Of a DNA stretch of 60,000 bases, positions 13,201 through 23,687 are shown piece by piece. The DNA lies in contig OU612075.1 in the NCBI GenBank assembly GCA_914767715.1, positions 3,722,001-3,782,000 on the forward strand. The letters run 5' to 3'. Positions within the stretch are counted from its first letter, which is position 1; each line of letters begins with the position of its first letter. Both the position numbers and the translations under genes were made by a program. The notes under the pieces were generated by a model. It had not been told where the DNA came from. It made no database searches and saw only the letters and a list, made by a program, of their open reading frames with translations. This DNA comes from Membranipora membranacea. Its lineage: Eukaryota; Bryozoa; Gymnolaemata; Cheilostomatida; Membraniporidae.

Positions 13201-15427
13201 ATGATGGATGACTTCATTCGTTTCCGATTGCTGTTATATATATATATCGGGCTTTATTTATTGATCACAAATCTTTTGATAATAAAATCAAAAAATCTAC
13301 TAATGATCTTCAATATATGAAATTAATAGAAGTTATTAAGAAGTTGACTATATATATATATATACCATCATGTATCATAATAATGTATATTGAGATATTG
13401 ATCAATCAATGAATGCTTTATTGATATATTTTGATATTTTATAGGTGAATATGAGTGATAAGTTTGCCGAGGTGATGCTGTCCAATCTTGGCTCAAGGCA
13501 ATGTGAAATCCATATTAAAGATGCACAATCAAAACAGACACAAACAGACAGGTAATCACTGTTATATTCTACTGTCTATCAAATATACAGAGGGCCCTCC
13601 CTCATCAGGTGTCCATGGAGATGAGCTTACCATGTTACCCTTGCTAGTCAACCTCTTCTAATATAAGGGTTTGCACATCTGGTATATATAGAATGTTCTC
13701 ACAAAGGCACACAAATCTGACCAAGAACAAGCATTTATAGGATGGTCTCTGTGCTGCAGAGAAAATTGTGTCACAAGATAATCCTGCAGGTAGAACGCTC
13801 AGTTATATGAGGTGGCTTATGCCTGGTCAGTCAATACGCAGCATTAAAACTGCCAGAATTTTAGCTAGACTCGATGACCGACACAAAGTTTATGACTGAT
13901 GGTATTTTTCCCAAAAAACCATACTGTGCATTCAATCACTGGTCACAGAATTCTAGTCAGTAGTTTACGCTGAAAATGTTCTCATCTTGTTATTGCCATA
14001 GAAAGGAGCATCAAATAACAATACATTTTTATTTCTTATTACTTCAATATTGATGAAATATCACTTTCTTGCTTGAATTGTGTGGGGAGCCTTACTTGTC
14101 TTAATGAGTCATTGCAAGGCTATGTCAATAATTAATCTTGTAGCTTTTCAAGGCTATTTAGAAAGCTGCAGTGCACCACTTACCCAACCCAAGCTCACCC
14201 CAGTCTCATTCAGATCATTATTATGAGTTAGACTTGTTCAAAGGTGCAATATAAGTATGCTAAATTAGATACTCTGTAATAAATTCTCAGCCTTTCGATT
14301 GGTTAATGTGGTGACATATTTTTATTCTCCAATATGAGTCTTGGTCTGTTTCAGATTCATGCGGTGTAATTGGAGGAGCTGTCATGTTCATGACATGAAT
14401 GAGGTCTATAAATCCATACCTCAATCAGATCGAAGTCGGTAAGTTTCAATGTTTTTTTTTCTGTACTCTACTGGAGCTGCAAGTGTTTGTCAATGGAGTT
14501 GATTGTTTTACCATCCCTTAAATGAGTGAACTTTTGAAAACTTTCTTCAGCAAAAAATTGCACACTTTGTGCTCTAAATTCTAAAACATTGTTTTGGTAG
14601 CTCTATTCAAGCTTTGATGTTATGGTAGCACCCTGATGTGCGTCTAAAATCGGTATGGGTGTAGACGTAGACCGTAGAGTATATTGCATAAATTTGATGG
14701 CAAAGGTTCTTTTAAACTAGAGTACAAACATAGGACAGCGATTGGAGCGGACATTCAGCTATAAACCTAGCAGTGGATAAAACATTGACAAAATAGTGAC
14801 ACCATGATTTTTTGTGTCCATAAAATGTACCTAAATACGATAGATAAAATTCATTAGTTCAATGGTAACAGGGTAATCTTGGTTGTTGAGAAAAACCAAG
14901 ATATGCCCACTTCTTCATTATAAACAGGCACTTTCGAGTTCTTTTGACTAGTGCCCCAGAATGTATCTTTTAGGTTATTGTCAATTAGCTGTACCTAATA
15001 TAATATATAAATGATTCTCATAGACCTACTAATAATAAGTCTATGATGATTCTACATTATCAACTACAGTGCGGTTGACATCCATGACGTTGTATCACGT
15101 TACATCTGTAAACGGCCCTGAGTGGATAACACCGTAAACAAAGATAGTGGGCTTTATGCCTCAATTGCTCAACATGTCTTCTTACTTTCTACCTAGATGC
15201 TAAATCTTATCAGCGAACTGATTTTGTTCACAATTGATTCTATTATTATAATAATATAAATTATTTCTATATATTACAGAATTGAGCGAATTGAAATGTT
15301 AGATGAGGTTCATCTTCTCGCGGAGTTATTACATCATTACTGTATATGTGTGGCCTCTAACACTGACAATCTAATAATCAACTGCGATAACCTCACTACT
15401 AGTATATCAGCTACGCCCACATCATGA
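7256..15427 (+). CDS. LCMT1: Leucine carboxyl methyltransferase 1 (PP2A methyltransferase)
   Basis: Seven exons with matching phases: 7256-7477, 8945-9128, 9347-9456, 12770-12901, 13445-13551, 14355-14438, 15280-15427; 328 codons, close to the 334 of human LCMT1. Exon 1 has KYAVSLGYWRDPYI and PEISRGYFARV; exon 2 the S-adenosylmethionine loop LGAGFDTMFW and the acidic strand YVELDF; exon 4 the substrate-side motif LTECVLMYIPQE; exon 5 VNMSDKFAEVML; exon 7 the C-terminal LLHHYCICVAS. The enzyme methyl-esterifies the C-terminal leucine of the PP2A catalytic subunit in the cytosol. The start at 7256 is preferred over an upstream ATG because it matches the family N-terminus length. Introns 1 (1.5 kb) and 3 (3.3 kb) are invaded by a foldback element and by an antisense gene. 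All splice sites are GT-AG, and the gene looks intact. Confidence 0.95.
7600..8760. mobile_element. Long foldback DNA element in LCMT1 intron 1
   Basis: The outer ends are TAGTCCAGTGGCAGCC (about 7605) and, reverse-complemented, TAGTCCGGTGGCAGCC (about 8750). Successive inner blocks also mirror each other: about 7735-7785 with 8645-8695, about 7985-8095 with 8505-8625 (about 100 bp, very similar), and about 8195-8230 with 8450-8482. The whole could form a nested 1.15-kb hairpin. No transposase is encoded. TA dinucleotides flank both ends, which would suit a TA-targeting superfamily, though this is not proven. A second, partial family member lies at about 24275-24530. Confidence 0.7.
10217..12159 (-). 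CDS. Secreted NHL-repeat-like beta-propeller protein, nested antisense in LCMT1 intron 3
   Basis: Three exons read leftward: 12159-12127 (from the ATG), 11499-11432, 11189-10217; phases agree and give 357 aa. The N-terminus (MEKRQTSYTLVVMFVISVD) is basic, then hydrophobic, and looks like a signal peptide. The remainder carries NHL-type repeats, recognisable as 'STIAGYREGAGGRARFN', 'STLAGICGYSGYRDG' and 'YYGFRDGPAGRAVFH', each a 'hydrophobic-A/G-x-x-G-x-x-D/E-G-x-x-x-A-x-F' turn followed by a 'V-I-I-I-D-x-x-N-x-x-V-R' strand. Such repeats build six-bladed propellers; enzymatic activity is not implied. The whole gene lies inside LCMT1 intron 3 on the opposite strand. The acceptor for exon 3 (TTTAG before CTTGAATTT) was chosen because it alone keeps the frame. 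The partner is unknown. Confidence 0.8.
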
Positions 15428-16490
15428 CATCACTTCCTGTAATGAACAGTCATATGCTGGGTTGTTCTTCATGCAGGCAAGTGACATTTTTTCTTTTTCC
15501 TTCAGTTTCTTATTTATTTTTAATTGCTAACAAGAATCAATACGAATGAACCAATAAACTGTACATTAATAAAAAATAAAACACCAATGTGACATTTGTA
15601 TCCCTGTTAAGCAGAGTTGTGTGCTCTGTGGATTATGTTGGAAAACAGTCTTTGAAATCCAAAGAAGTAGGCCCACGGGTCAAAATCATGAGGTCAGTTT
15701 TTTCAATTCACATGTCGATTTCTGACCTGAAAACCTCTCCGGATGCCTATTTGGCGATGTGGCATCCCGTGGTAGCCAAATAGACATCAGCTTGGCACTC
15801 GGACAACCGTCAAATGCCAAATAGGCGTTACGTGTAACGCGATGAGCTGAGGAAAACTCAAATCATTTATTCAAGGTGAAATCAACCACGTTATCTAAGC
15901 TGTGATTTAATCTTTTGAATTTAAAATCAGATCAAAGCCAGCACAAGCCCGCATTCACATGTCACGGCCATACCATATTTGGTTTGTGAACAAAAAGGTA
16001 CCCTCAGATTTTTTATACTGAATCATACCAAATAATATAACTGACAGTTTAATCAGTTATGAGAGTGATGTTAGTGAGACAGACACACTGGTACCAGATC
16101 TCTGCAGACACACTGGTTCCAGATCTCTGCAGATTAACTTGTGCAGCATGTCAGTACATCCCATCTTATTATGAGTGTAACCAATGTCTCATGTTAAGTA
16201 ACCTATGAGGTAGAGTCACTGACACTTGCGTAATGACAATAATATCTAAATGGTGTTCCAGAAAACTAAAATATTGCTTCAAAAATGTTCCTATGCTTCA
16301 CTAGATTGTGTTGTCGTGTTTCTATCCATCATGTGTTGCTTGTGTGCGATGAATGTTAGATAGTAGGACATGATCATATTTTATCTCACGATAATTTATT
16401 TTCTGTTATCCAGAAAAATTTTCAACATTATTGATTCAGTATTGAGTATAGTCGACTGCTAGCAGTCTGCAGCATGAGCTAAGTCAAGTT
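15428..16490. other. Intergenic between LCMT1 and Kazal gene A
   Basis: It contains the LCMT1 3' region, a perfect 11-bp inverted pair (GCCTATTTGGC at about 15745, GCCAAATAGGC at about 15817) and a 26-bp tandem duplication at about 16082-16134 (ACACACTGGT-x-CCAGATCTCTGCAG). A 64-codon open frame at 15589-15783 overlaps the inverted pair and is not convincing. Confidence 0.45.
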
Positions 16491-18252
16491 TTACCTTAGC
16501 CTCACATATCCCTTGTCTTGTCTCAACATGCAAACATTACCTGTAATCACAACATCAAATATATATGTCAACAATATAATAGATATTATAAACACTGATA
16601 TACATTCATATCAATGATTATAAAGTACTATTTTTAAAAATCTCCAAAAAAAGCAACAGCCTGTCTGCGGACAAAAGCTTTCTGTTGGGTAAAAGCAGCA
16701 AGGGGTCAAACAAGATGTACGCGTGAAATACGCGTAAATCTTCATACATTGGACTGCAGTTATACGGAAGATGCAATCAAGTATATTCATACTTTTGCAA
16801 CTGACGGATTTTGGTAGAGAGTGTCTTATAGCGTGATATCGAGAACCAAATTTTGGATCGGCACATCAATAATAAAGTTATTTTGAACCTGATAGCTGCA
16901 TTGTGAGAGTGTTTTAAGCACACCTATTTTCATATAGACTGAGATCTGAGATACGTATATATTCTTATGAGTGATGTAACTTACTATAGGTGATTCCGTT
17001 AGTCCCACACATAGGTACGTGACTCATGAGACAGCTGAAAGTACATTCGAGGTTAGCTGAGCACATTCCATCGACGACCTTTGTTATTCTCACACTGGGC
17101 TCCTTCCATGCCTCACATGCAGCCTGCATCATTGCACACTCGTCGTTAGCTTATCAAAAGAAACAAAAATTTAATATTTAGACAATTATAGTATTAATGG
17201 AGGACTAACTAAAGAGGACCAAATTAAGTTAAACAAGTTCAGATTGCACCATAGACTTAATACAAATATTATTAACTGTATTGGCTGCACAAAATGAAAA
17301 TCGCTTCTTGACCACATTTATATTAGAGCCAGGTAATCGTATTGTTGTAGCCTTGTGAATGCTGCAACCATTTAATACTGGAAATAATCTAGCTCAGATA
17401 TGATATGTTATGAACTCATGTTTGATCGGAGTTTACAAACCATAAGTGATGTAATCAGATGCACACACAGGCTCATATATATTTTCAGTACAGGCTAAAG
17501 GACACTCAGGTGTAAAGCACTCTCCTTCATATGCAACCTCCAGAGTTTTACCTTTGAGAGCAGCCGGCAAGCAACAGCCTCAAGTACACACCCGTTAGCT
17601 GTCATAGCATACAACATATAAGTAAGTGAGTGTGTATGTCTAAATCTGACAAAGCAGGTTTAGTAGGCACCCCCTGAACTCTCGTATCACAATAAATATG
17701 AACAAAAAAATCTGCTCATAGATAGATGAATCCATGAGACAAAACACCTTTTTTAAATTTTATATGCGAGATTTCAATTGACGCAACCCTGACTCCCTTT
17801 ATTTCGTTTTATTTATGTGCCGTTCTTTCAATGCTATCAACCTATTACAGGACGGTTATTACAATTAGGCAATAAACACTGGAGCACTACTGAATAAGTG
17901 GAATAACAACTATATGGACCTAGTTAATAGTAATATAAGCTATCATTGAAATCCACCGATGTATTTGCGCTTTATGGCATCTGTCACAAGCAAAGATAAA
18001 TTCTTCTATATTATAAACAAATATGAAGTCTTACAAAATAATTGGCAGTTAATACTTGGTGTTTCAGTAATCTAAAGAATTATTTTACAGTATGAGAGAA
18101 TGCATTTACTTACCGTATATAACGCCATCAGCACCACAGACAGGTTGGTATTTGGTCAGACATATCATAATGCATGGCCCTTCTGGCATGGCTGCAGAAG
18201 TACTGTTTAAGCTGTTGAACAGCAGCAATGATAAGGATATCATCAACTTCAT
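16491..18252 (-). CDS. Kazal gene A: secreted three-Kazal-domain protein, exon 2 frameshifted
   Basis: Exons 18252-18114, 17598-17441, 17149-16985, 16540-16491. Exon 1 encodes a signal peptide (MKLMISLSLLLFNSLNS) and the first half of Kazal domain 1, CxxxCxxxxxPVCGADGVIY. Each later exon completes one domain and opens the next (PVCASDYITY, then PMCGTNGITY), always through a phase-1 intron after that Tyr. Kazal domains are serine-protease inhibitor folds with six cysteines. Exon 2 is 158 nt where 159 is needed: one base is missing near 17551 (AAAGG-TAAAAC in sense), which breaks the frame between the fourth and sixth cysteines of domain 1. The last exon ends 16 codons later without the final two cysteines, so domain 3 is truncated or a further exon was missed. 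The gene may be decaying, or the base may be a consensus error. Confidence 0.7.
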
Positions 18253-19615
18253 ATCTATGTTCAAAGATATAATATCAGTCAATGACTAGACTGTGATGAT
18301 GCTTTGAAGTTATCTCCCCAGATAGAAGTAATAAGAGCTTGTCACTATCAATATAAAAAAGTCCCAGGATGTATAAAAAAAGCAACATAGATATATATGT
18401 AGACATAGACAAAGACATAAACATGGACATAGACTGGACATATATATAGAGAGTGATACATTGAGTTCAAAAGCTTTCCTACTCCCAACTGTTTTTTGTT
18501 AATCCAATTCCAGGGAGAACCATTCTCCCCGGTTAATCTCTTTATATAGAATTTCTGACATTTGATTTGATAGTTTGTTTTGATTATGTTTTTGACGGAT
18601 TTTCTTGATAGTCTTATTTTATAGTTTGTTTCAATAATTTATTTTAATAGCGCTGTGACCCTTCCTATAGTTATTCTACCAAGAATTAATTTACTGATAT
18701 TTATACATTCTCTTTGTGTGAATTTTACAAATTAAAACTTGACATCTATGATGGCAAATACTAAACGAACAAATCATCCACATATAAATGATTTTAGCTC
18801 ACCTACCTTACAATGTGGCTCTCTCCAGTGGTTAGTGAAAGAATGGTTGATCATTCAGACGGCCACCATGTTTTATATAATACTGCTCTATTCACTGTGA
18901 TTATTTATAATAAACCCCAAATTGTAAACAGACTACTGGTGCGGTCTCTGATATTTATAGTCATCCAACAATAAGCAATATGTGGTTATCTGATTTTTAA
19001 ACAAAATATAGTTGTCATTTCAGTTTCCTGTCAGACTCAGATTACATCATGCTCTTTGTTTTATAATGTTCATGTTACAAAGGTGTGACATTTGACTTTT
19101 AGTTTTGCTTTAGGGAAACAAGGTACCATAATTTCACTACATCAGATTTAGCCTTGCTCTCAATTATGGACCAAAACACATTTGCGACAGTTGTGACACC
19201 GGAGAATAAAGTCATGTTGATGATGTTGTGTGAGGTATTTCATAGAGAAATCTTTTCTTTTCAAGAATATAGCAGATATCAAGCGATAATATGTCATGTC
19301 GATTGCCCAAATATGATTAGCCAAAATCATCTGTTACTGGATACAGAGCTCACGGCTAGTCACATTGTCCCCAAATAAAGCTGACAGTTATGCTGTGAGC
19401 AGCATGCGTGTAATATCTACCATACAATACTGAGACCATGGGGTTGTAATAACTAAATCACTTGTCCAGTTACAGTATTCTTTGACTTGTAAGAGTCAAG
19501 TATCTACCGCCTAGATGATATCAGTAAAATGATGATTAACATGGTATTAATACAATTTAGCCACTACTCTTCTCTGATTTAGAATAATTAAATACATTAG
19601 GCAAAAGTTTGATAT
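18253..19615. other. No gene recognised
   Basis: AT-rich sequence upstream of Kazal gene A. A short ACATAGACA-like direct repeat lies at 18385-18440. A 74-codon plus-strand frame at 19154-19378 shows no family motif and no splice context. Confidence 0.4.
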
Positions 19616-19616
19616 G

Positions 19617-19820
19617 TACGAGTAGTGAATAGCGGGCTATCTAATTAGCGCCATCGACCCATTCTTTATTTTGGGGATGGTGAGATGGCGCAATCGGTTA
19701 GCCGCTTGCTATTCACTGCCAGGCGATTAGTGCCGCAGGAGTTGTGGGTTCGAGTCCCACTGGGGGAGCTTTCATTGTTGATTGTTCCAGCCCCCAGCAC
19801 CCAAGGGTGTATACCTCTCC
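19617..19820 (+). repeat. tRNA-derived SINE with inverted duplicated head, copy 1
   Basis: A tRNA-like head at about 19673-19770 has a box A (TGGCGCAATCGG, 19686-19697) and a box B (GGTTCGAGTCCC, 19747-19758), followed by a GGGGGAGCT closing arm. The tail GTTCCAGCCCCCAGCACCC recurs at other sites in the window. In front of the head, 19622-19657 is a diverged reverse complement of the head's own first 35 bases (GAATAGC...AATTAGCGCCATC). It cannot fold as a functional tRNA: the acceptor arms do not pair well. Confidence 0.7.
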
Positions 19821-20022
19821 TGTGTACTTGTCTACTGACTGACTCATGGAAAGACATGTGACAGCATGGAAAGACATGCTGACAAGCTGGAAAGACAGCT
19901 AAACCTACTACAAGGGGTCCCAGCAATGGGCCATGTAAGGCCAATAACCCTAACACGTACGCTGTGTTTCATAGGGTGGCAATGGTGGATTGCAATGTGC
20001 TGTGGGATGAGAGAACACAACT

Positions 20023-20227
20023 CCGAGTAGTGAATAGCGGGCTATCTAATTAGCGCCATCGACCCATTCTTTATTTTGGGGATGGTGAGATGGCGCAATC
20101 GGTTAGCGCGCTTGCTATTCACTGCCAGGCGATTAGTGCCGCAGGAGTTGTGGGTTCGAGTTCCACTGGGGGAGCTTTCATTGTTGATTGTTCCAGCCCC
20201 CAGCACCCTAGGATGTATACCTCACCT
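20023..20227 (+). repeat. tRNA-derived SINE, copy 2
   Basis: Nearly identical to the copy 400 bp upstream, including the inverted 5' segment (20025-20060), box A at 20090-20101, box B at 20153-20164 and the CAGCACCC tail. The shared 5' extension shows that either a larger unit was duplicated locally or the inverted head belongs to the SINE itself. Confidence 0.7.
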
Positions 20228-20329
20228 CTCCTTGATTATTAATAATCGATGGAAAATCCCATCAACCATGGTTATTCCTTATTTTTATTATTCTCATTGA
20301 TTATTAATAATCAATTTCATATCACTAGG

Positions 20330-20613
20330 ACAGTGATGCCAATTAAATATCTGATGAGGAGAAAGCGAATGCAACGGTATGGGCATGTTACACGGAGAGA
20401 AAGTGAGGACGACATCCGGAGAGTGTCAGAGATGACAGCCGAAGGAGTGTGACCTAGGGGTAGATCCAAAAAAAGATGGTGCGACACGGTGAACTCAGAC
20501 CTTAGATGGCTTGATCTAGATGGATCAGATGCTGAAGATCGAGTGCGATGGAGGAGTTTGGTAGAACTTGGAATCAAGCAGAAACCCGCCACCCGCGCAG
20601 GACCACGGCGGTG
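20330..20613 (+). pseudogene. LINE C-terminal fragment
   Basis: Plus-strand translation reads RRKRMQRYGHVTRRESEDDI, then one TGA, then GRSKKRWCDTVNSDLRWLDL and DAEDRVRWRSLVELG. The 'RWxGHVxRR...GRxxKRWxDxVxxDL...A.DRxxWR' pattern is the C-terminal end of many non-LTR retrotransposon polyproteins. Only this tail is present (5' truncation, typical of LINE insertion). It abuts the SINE copy, with TGATTATTAATAATCAAT words between them. Confidence 0.8.
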
Positions 20614-21463
20614 AAAAGTGACCAAGGTGACCATGTAGTGCTTTTGCCCATTATTGCCCTTTTTTGTACTAAAAATCATGCTCTAGGTCTAGAACATTAA
20701 CAACTTTCTTCAAACGTGGCATTGGACAATGTTCAATGTACAGGGTGATAAATGAACTCTAGACTGGGTTTGCTGACAAGGTGTTACGTTTGAAGTAGGG
20801 TTAAATTAGTGTACCTCAAAGACTCTGGAAGGACCACGGGCAATATATAGTTATCCTCCCTTCTCATCTACGAGCTATGAGGTATCCATGGGGTGCTGTG
20901 CCAACCTGTTAAGCTACCATTTCAAAGGACTTCTTATTACATTCTTTTCCGCATAAGATCAAAATAAATATAGTTCCAGGCTTTTCACAATAGTAGATAA
21001 CTGTATTCACTAATTTATACAGTTCTCTCAAGTAGATAAAAGTGATAGTTTATTGGGCTGGTACAGCACTAGACCCCACGGATACCTCATAGCTCAAAGA
21101 TGAGAAGGGAGGACAATTTCTAACACCATACATAATTTTTACCCAGAAGTGCTCTGTATTTTCCAAGTGTGAAAATATTGTGTAACTGCTGCAGTACTAG
21201 CTGCTGGACTATATATTATTACTGTGGTCCTTCCGGAGTCTTCGATATTATTGAAGCCATTCTAAATTACTCCTGGAAACTGCTACTACTTAAATTCCCT
21301 CCCTCCCCAAACAAGAGCTAATAAATGACAATAAATGTACTGAACATGATGGTGGTAAAGGAAAATTCTCTTTTATTACACACATATCATGCATGGGTGT
21401 ACAATGAATATTGTGTGAGAAGATTGCTGATCAGTGTAGTATGTAGACACGACTTTACAACTT
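20614..21463. other. No gene recognised
   Basis: AT-rich spacer. 'TACCTCATAGCTC' near 21080 and its complement near 20870 (GAGCTATGAGGTATCCATGG), together with neighbouring complementary words, form an inverted pair about 200 bp apart. This is probably another decayed foldback. Confidence 0.4.
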
Positions 21464-23687
21464 CTAACATTCACCAAGGTTCACCATACTCAGAGTTTCA
21501 CCTCTTTTATTTGCCTGGCACTGCTCGGACTTAAACGCACACATGTTACCTGAAAATAACGAGGGAAATCAATAAATTTCAATAATTTGACATCACAAAA
21601 TATGATAGATAATATATAGATAAATATATAACCAGATATATTAATCCCATATAAGTCACATAGTCATATAATATCAACCCAGCGTGTGTAAGATGAACAT
21701 GTAAATCAACGCACTGAATGTCAAATGATCTAACAACACACATGTATATAACATAACCTGATATAATCACTCACCATATGTCACATCGTCTGATCCACAT
21801 ACTGGTCTATAATCAAAGGTACAGTAGCTCTTACACTCGTCACAGAACCCATCATAAGCCTTCTCAAGGATTGTCCCCTCTCTCTCCTTTTGGCATTGTG
21901 CTACTTTGAATGTACAGGAACTAGCTGCAATCAAATGTAGATAAAAATTGAATAGATATGTAAATTTATACATCCAGTTGACCAATCAGAGCCAACAACT
22001 AGTCTAGAATCCAGGTAGCATGGCTTAACAAACTGAATCCTTGATGCACCACATGTCTTTTTGCGTGTACCTCATTCTTGATTGCTGACAAGACAACTCC
22101 AATGACATTTCTCTGAGTCATATTTGTTATTGAAAATGAAACTCCTTGGGCTGATCAGCAGCAGACCCTAACCGGCCAACACATGAATTGTTTTTTTCTC
22201 AAATAATGCATATGTGATGAACTAAACCAGTCCACTGAGCGGGTTGATGGCACATAGACTGTATAATTCTATCGTTTTATTGATTTTTAGATGTATTTCA
22301 CGACCGTGTTACATTACAGTGGGTCACGTCGTTACTTCCACAAAGAGGATGTGTCGTTTCAGAATGCGGCAGTACAGGAATCATATGCATACACACATAC
22401 ACAATATAGGCACATAACATACAGGCACACAGACACATATACCCATGACATAGGTACATAGAAACATAGGCACATAGACACATAGGCCATAGACTCATGG
22501 ACACATATACCTACACAGGCACACATGCGCACAGGCACACATACGCACATACACGCAGGGGTACAGGCACACACTGCAGCCCTCCATCGCTAAAACCCAA
22601 ACAAGTACCATTGTGATTACTAGTGTAAGTTCTTTGAATATACGCACAGGTACATGTGCACACAGGCACACATACACATATTCGCACAGGCACACACTGC
22701 AGCCCTCCATCGCTAAAACCCAAAAAAGTACCATTGCGAATACTAGTGTAAGATTTTTGAATATGCACACGGGTACATGCGCACATGAGCAAATGCGCAT
22801 ATGAGCACATGCGCATAAACACACAGACGCATAAACACACAGGCACATAACCACCCGGGCACACAGGCACCCGGGCACACAGGCACCCGGGCACACAGGC
22901 ATCCGGGCACACAGGCACCCGGGCACACAGGCACCCGGGCACACAGGCACCCGGCACACAGGCACCCGGGCACATAACCACATGGGCACCCGGGCACACA
23001 GGCACCCGGGCACACAGGCACCCGGGCACACAGGCACCCGGGCACACAGGCACCCGGCACACAGGCACCCGGGCACATAACCACATGGGCACCCGGGCAC
23101 ACAGGCACCCGGGCACATAACCACATGGGCACACAGGCATATAAAGAAGAGAGACTTACGGTAAGTCTCTCCATCACTACCACACACAGGCCGGTAAATG
23201 GCAAGGCAGGGTCTGAAACAGCCATCAACTTGAGAATAACACACAGCCACTAGTGCTGTCACCATTACAGCATAGACGATTACTGTAAATAATAATAGAC
23301 TTTCTGTTAGCATGATCTTAGTGTCAACAATAATTAATAACAGTTTTATTGACATAACTCTGGTCACAGACATGCAAAAAGGTTTTTGTAAGAAAATTTA
23401 TGGTGAATTTTTTGTTTGTGGAAATGATGGGAACTGAATTTATTCTGGACTCTTGAACCAGCACTCCTCCAGCATCAATATATTTGCTGTTCAGTTTTCA
23501 GTCATGTGATTTGTGTATTTATAGAAAATAAATTTCACTGAAGTAGATAAGAGTGGAGGCACATCGTAAAGAAGTTGAGTTAATTGAAGAAACTCCGGAT
23601 GTCCGAACAGACTAGACTGCATCTGCGTAAGTCAAGTATATCTAAGTAGGTAGTATAGTAAAAGAGAAACTTACACGTATTCTGCAT
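21464..23687 (-). CDS. Kazal gene B: secreted two-Kazal-domain protein
   Basis: Four exons, all phase 1: 23687-23675 (only ATG plus ten bases), 23282-23160, 21924-21775, 21549-21464; 123 codons before the stop. The tiny first exon joins MQNT to LIVYAVMVTALVAVCYS, a clean signal peptide; an unspliced start at 23313 is the alternative. Domain 1 is CFRPCLAIYRPVCGSDGETY, then PSSCTFKVAQC and a final GFC. Domain 2 is CKSYCTFDYRPVCGSDDVTY, then GNMCAFKSEQC and LGEC, then the stop. Both have the full six cysteines with family spacing, so it is a likely extracellular serine-protease inhibitor. The 1.2-kb intron 2 is packed with a GC-rich minisatellite. Next to genes A and C in the same orientation, it forms a tandem family. 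Confidence 0.88.
22310..22352 (-). pseudogene. Relic of an additional Kazal half-domain
   Basis: Inside gene B intron 2 the minus strand reads HPLCGSNDVTH followed by TGTAATG. This nearly duplicates the RPVCGSDDVTY at the end of exon 3, including the donor position, but it lacks the two upstream cysteines. It looks like a lost exon of a formerly three-domain gene. Confidence 0.45.
22360..23140. repeat. GC-rich minisatellites in Kazal gene B intron
   Basis: 23140-22850 is a 16-bp unit (CACACAGGCACCCGGG on the plus strand) repeated about 18 times, with recurrent CATAACCACATGGG interruptions that make a higher-order pattern. 22561-22680 and 22686-22800 are two copies of a roughly 125-bp segment (CTGCAGCCCTCCATCGCTAA...). 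22380-22560 is a looser CACATAGGCA/CACAGGCACA array. The open frames of up to 292 codons across it (Cys/Val/Pro-rich) come from the repetition. Confidence 0.9.

Noticed and set aside
13230-13375. AT-rich stretch with (TA)n runs as a promoter or origin
   Set aside because: It is intronic in LCMT1 and is simple-sequence DNA, with no supporting motif.
18092-18289. 65-codon plus-strand frame
   Set aside because: It is antisense to the signal-peptide exon of Kazal gene A.
19673-19770. Functional tRNA gene
   Set aside because: Box A and box B are present, but the acceptor and anticodon stems do not pair properly, and the same head with the same tail recurs elsewhere, so it is a SINE.
20317-20679. 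120-codon minus-strand frame
   Set aside because: The plus strand carries a recognisable LINE C-terminal domain over the same bases; the minus frame is its shadow.
22495-23373. 292- and 209-codon cysteine/valine/proline-rich frames
   Set aside because: They run from a real Kazal exon into the intronic minisatellite. Only 23160-23282 of it is coding, as shown by the GTAAGT donor and the matching phase-1 acceptor at 21924.
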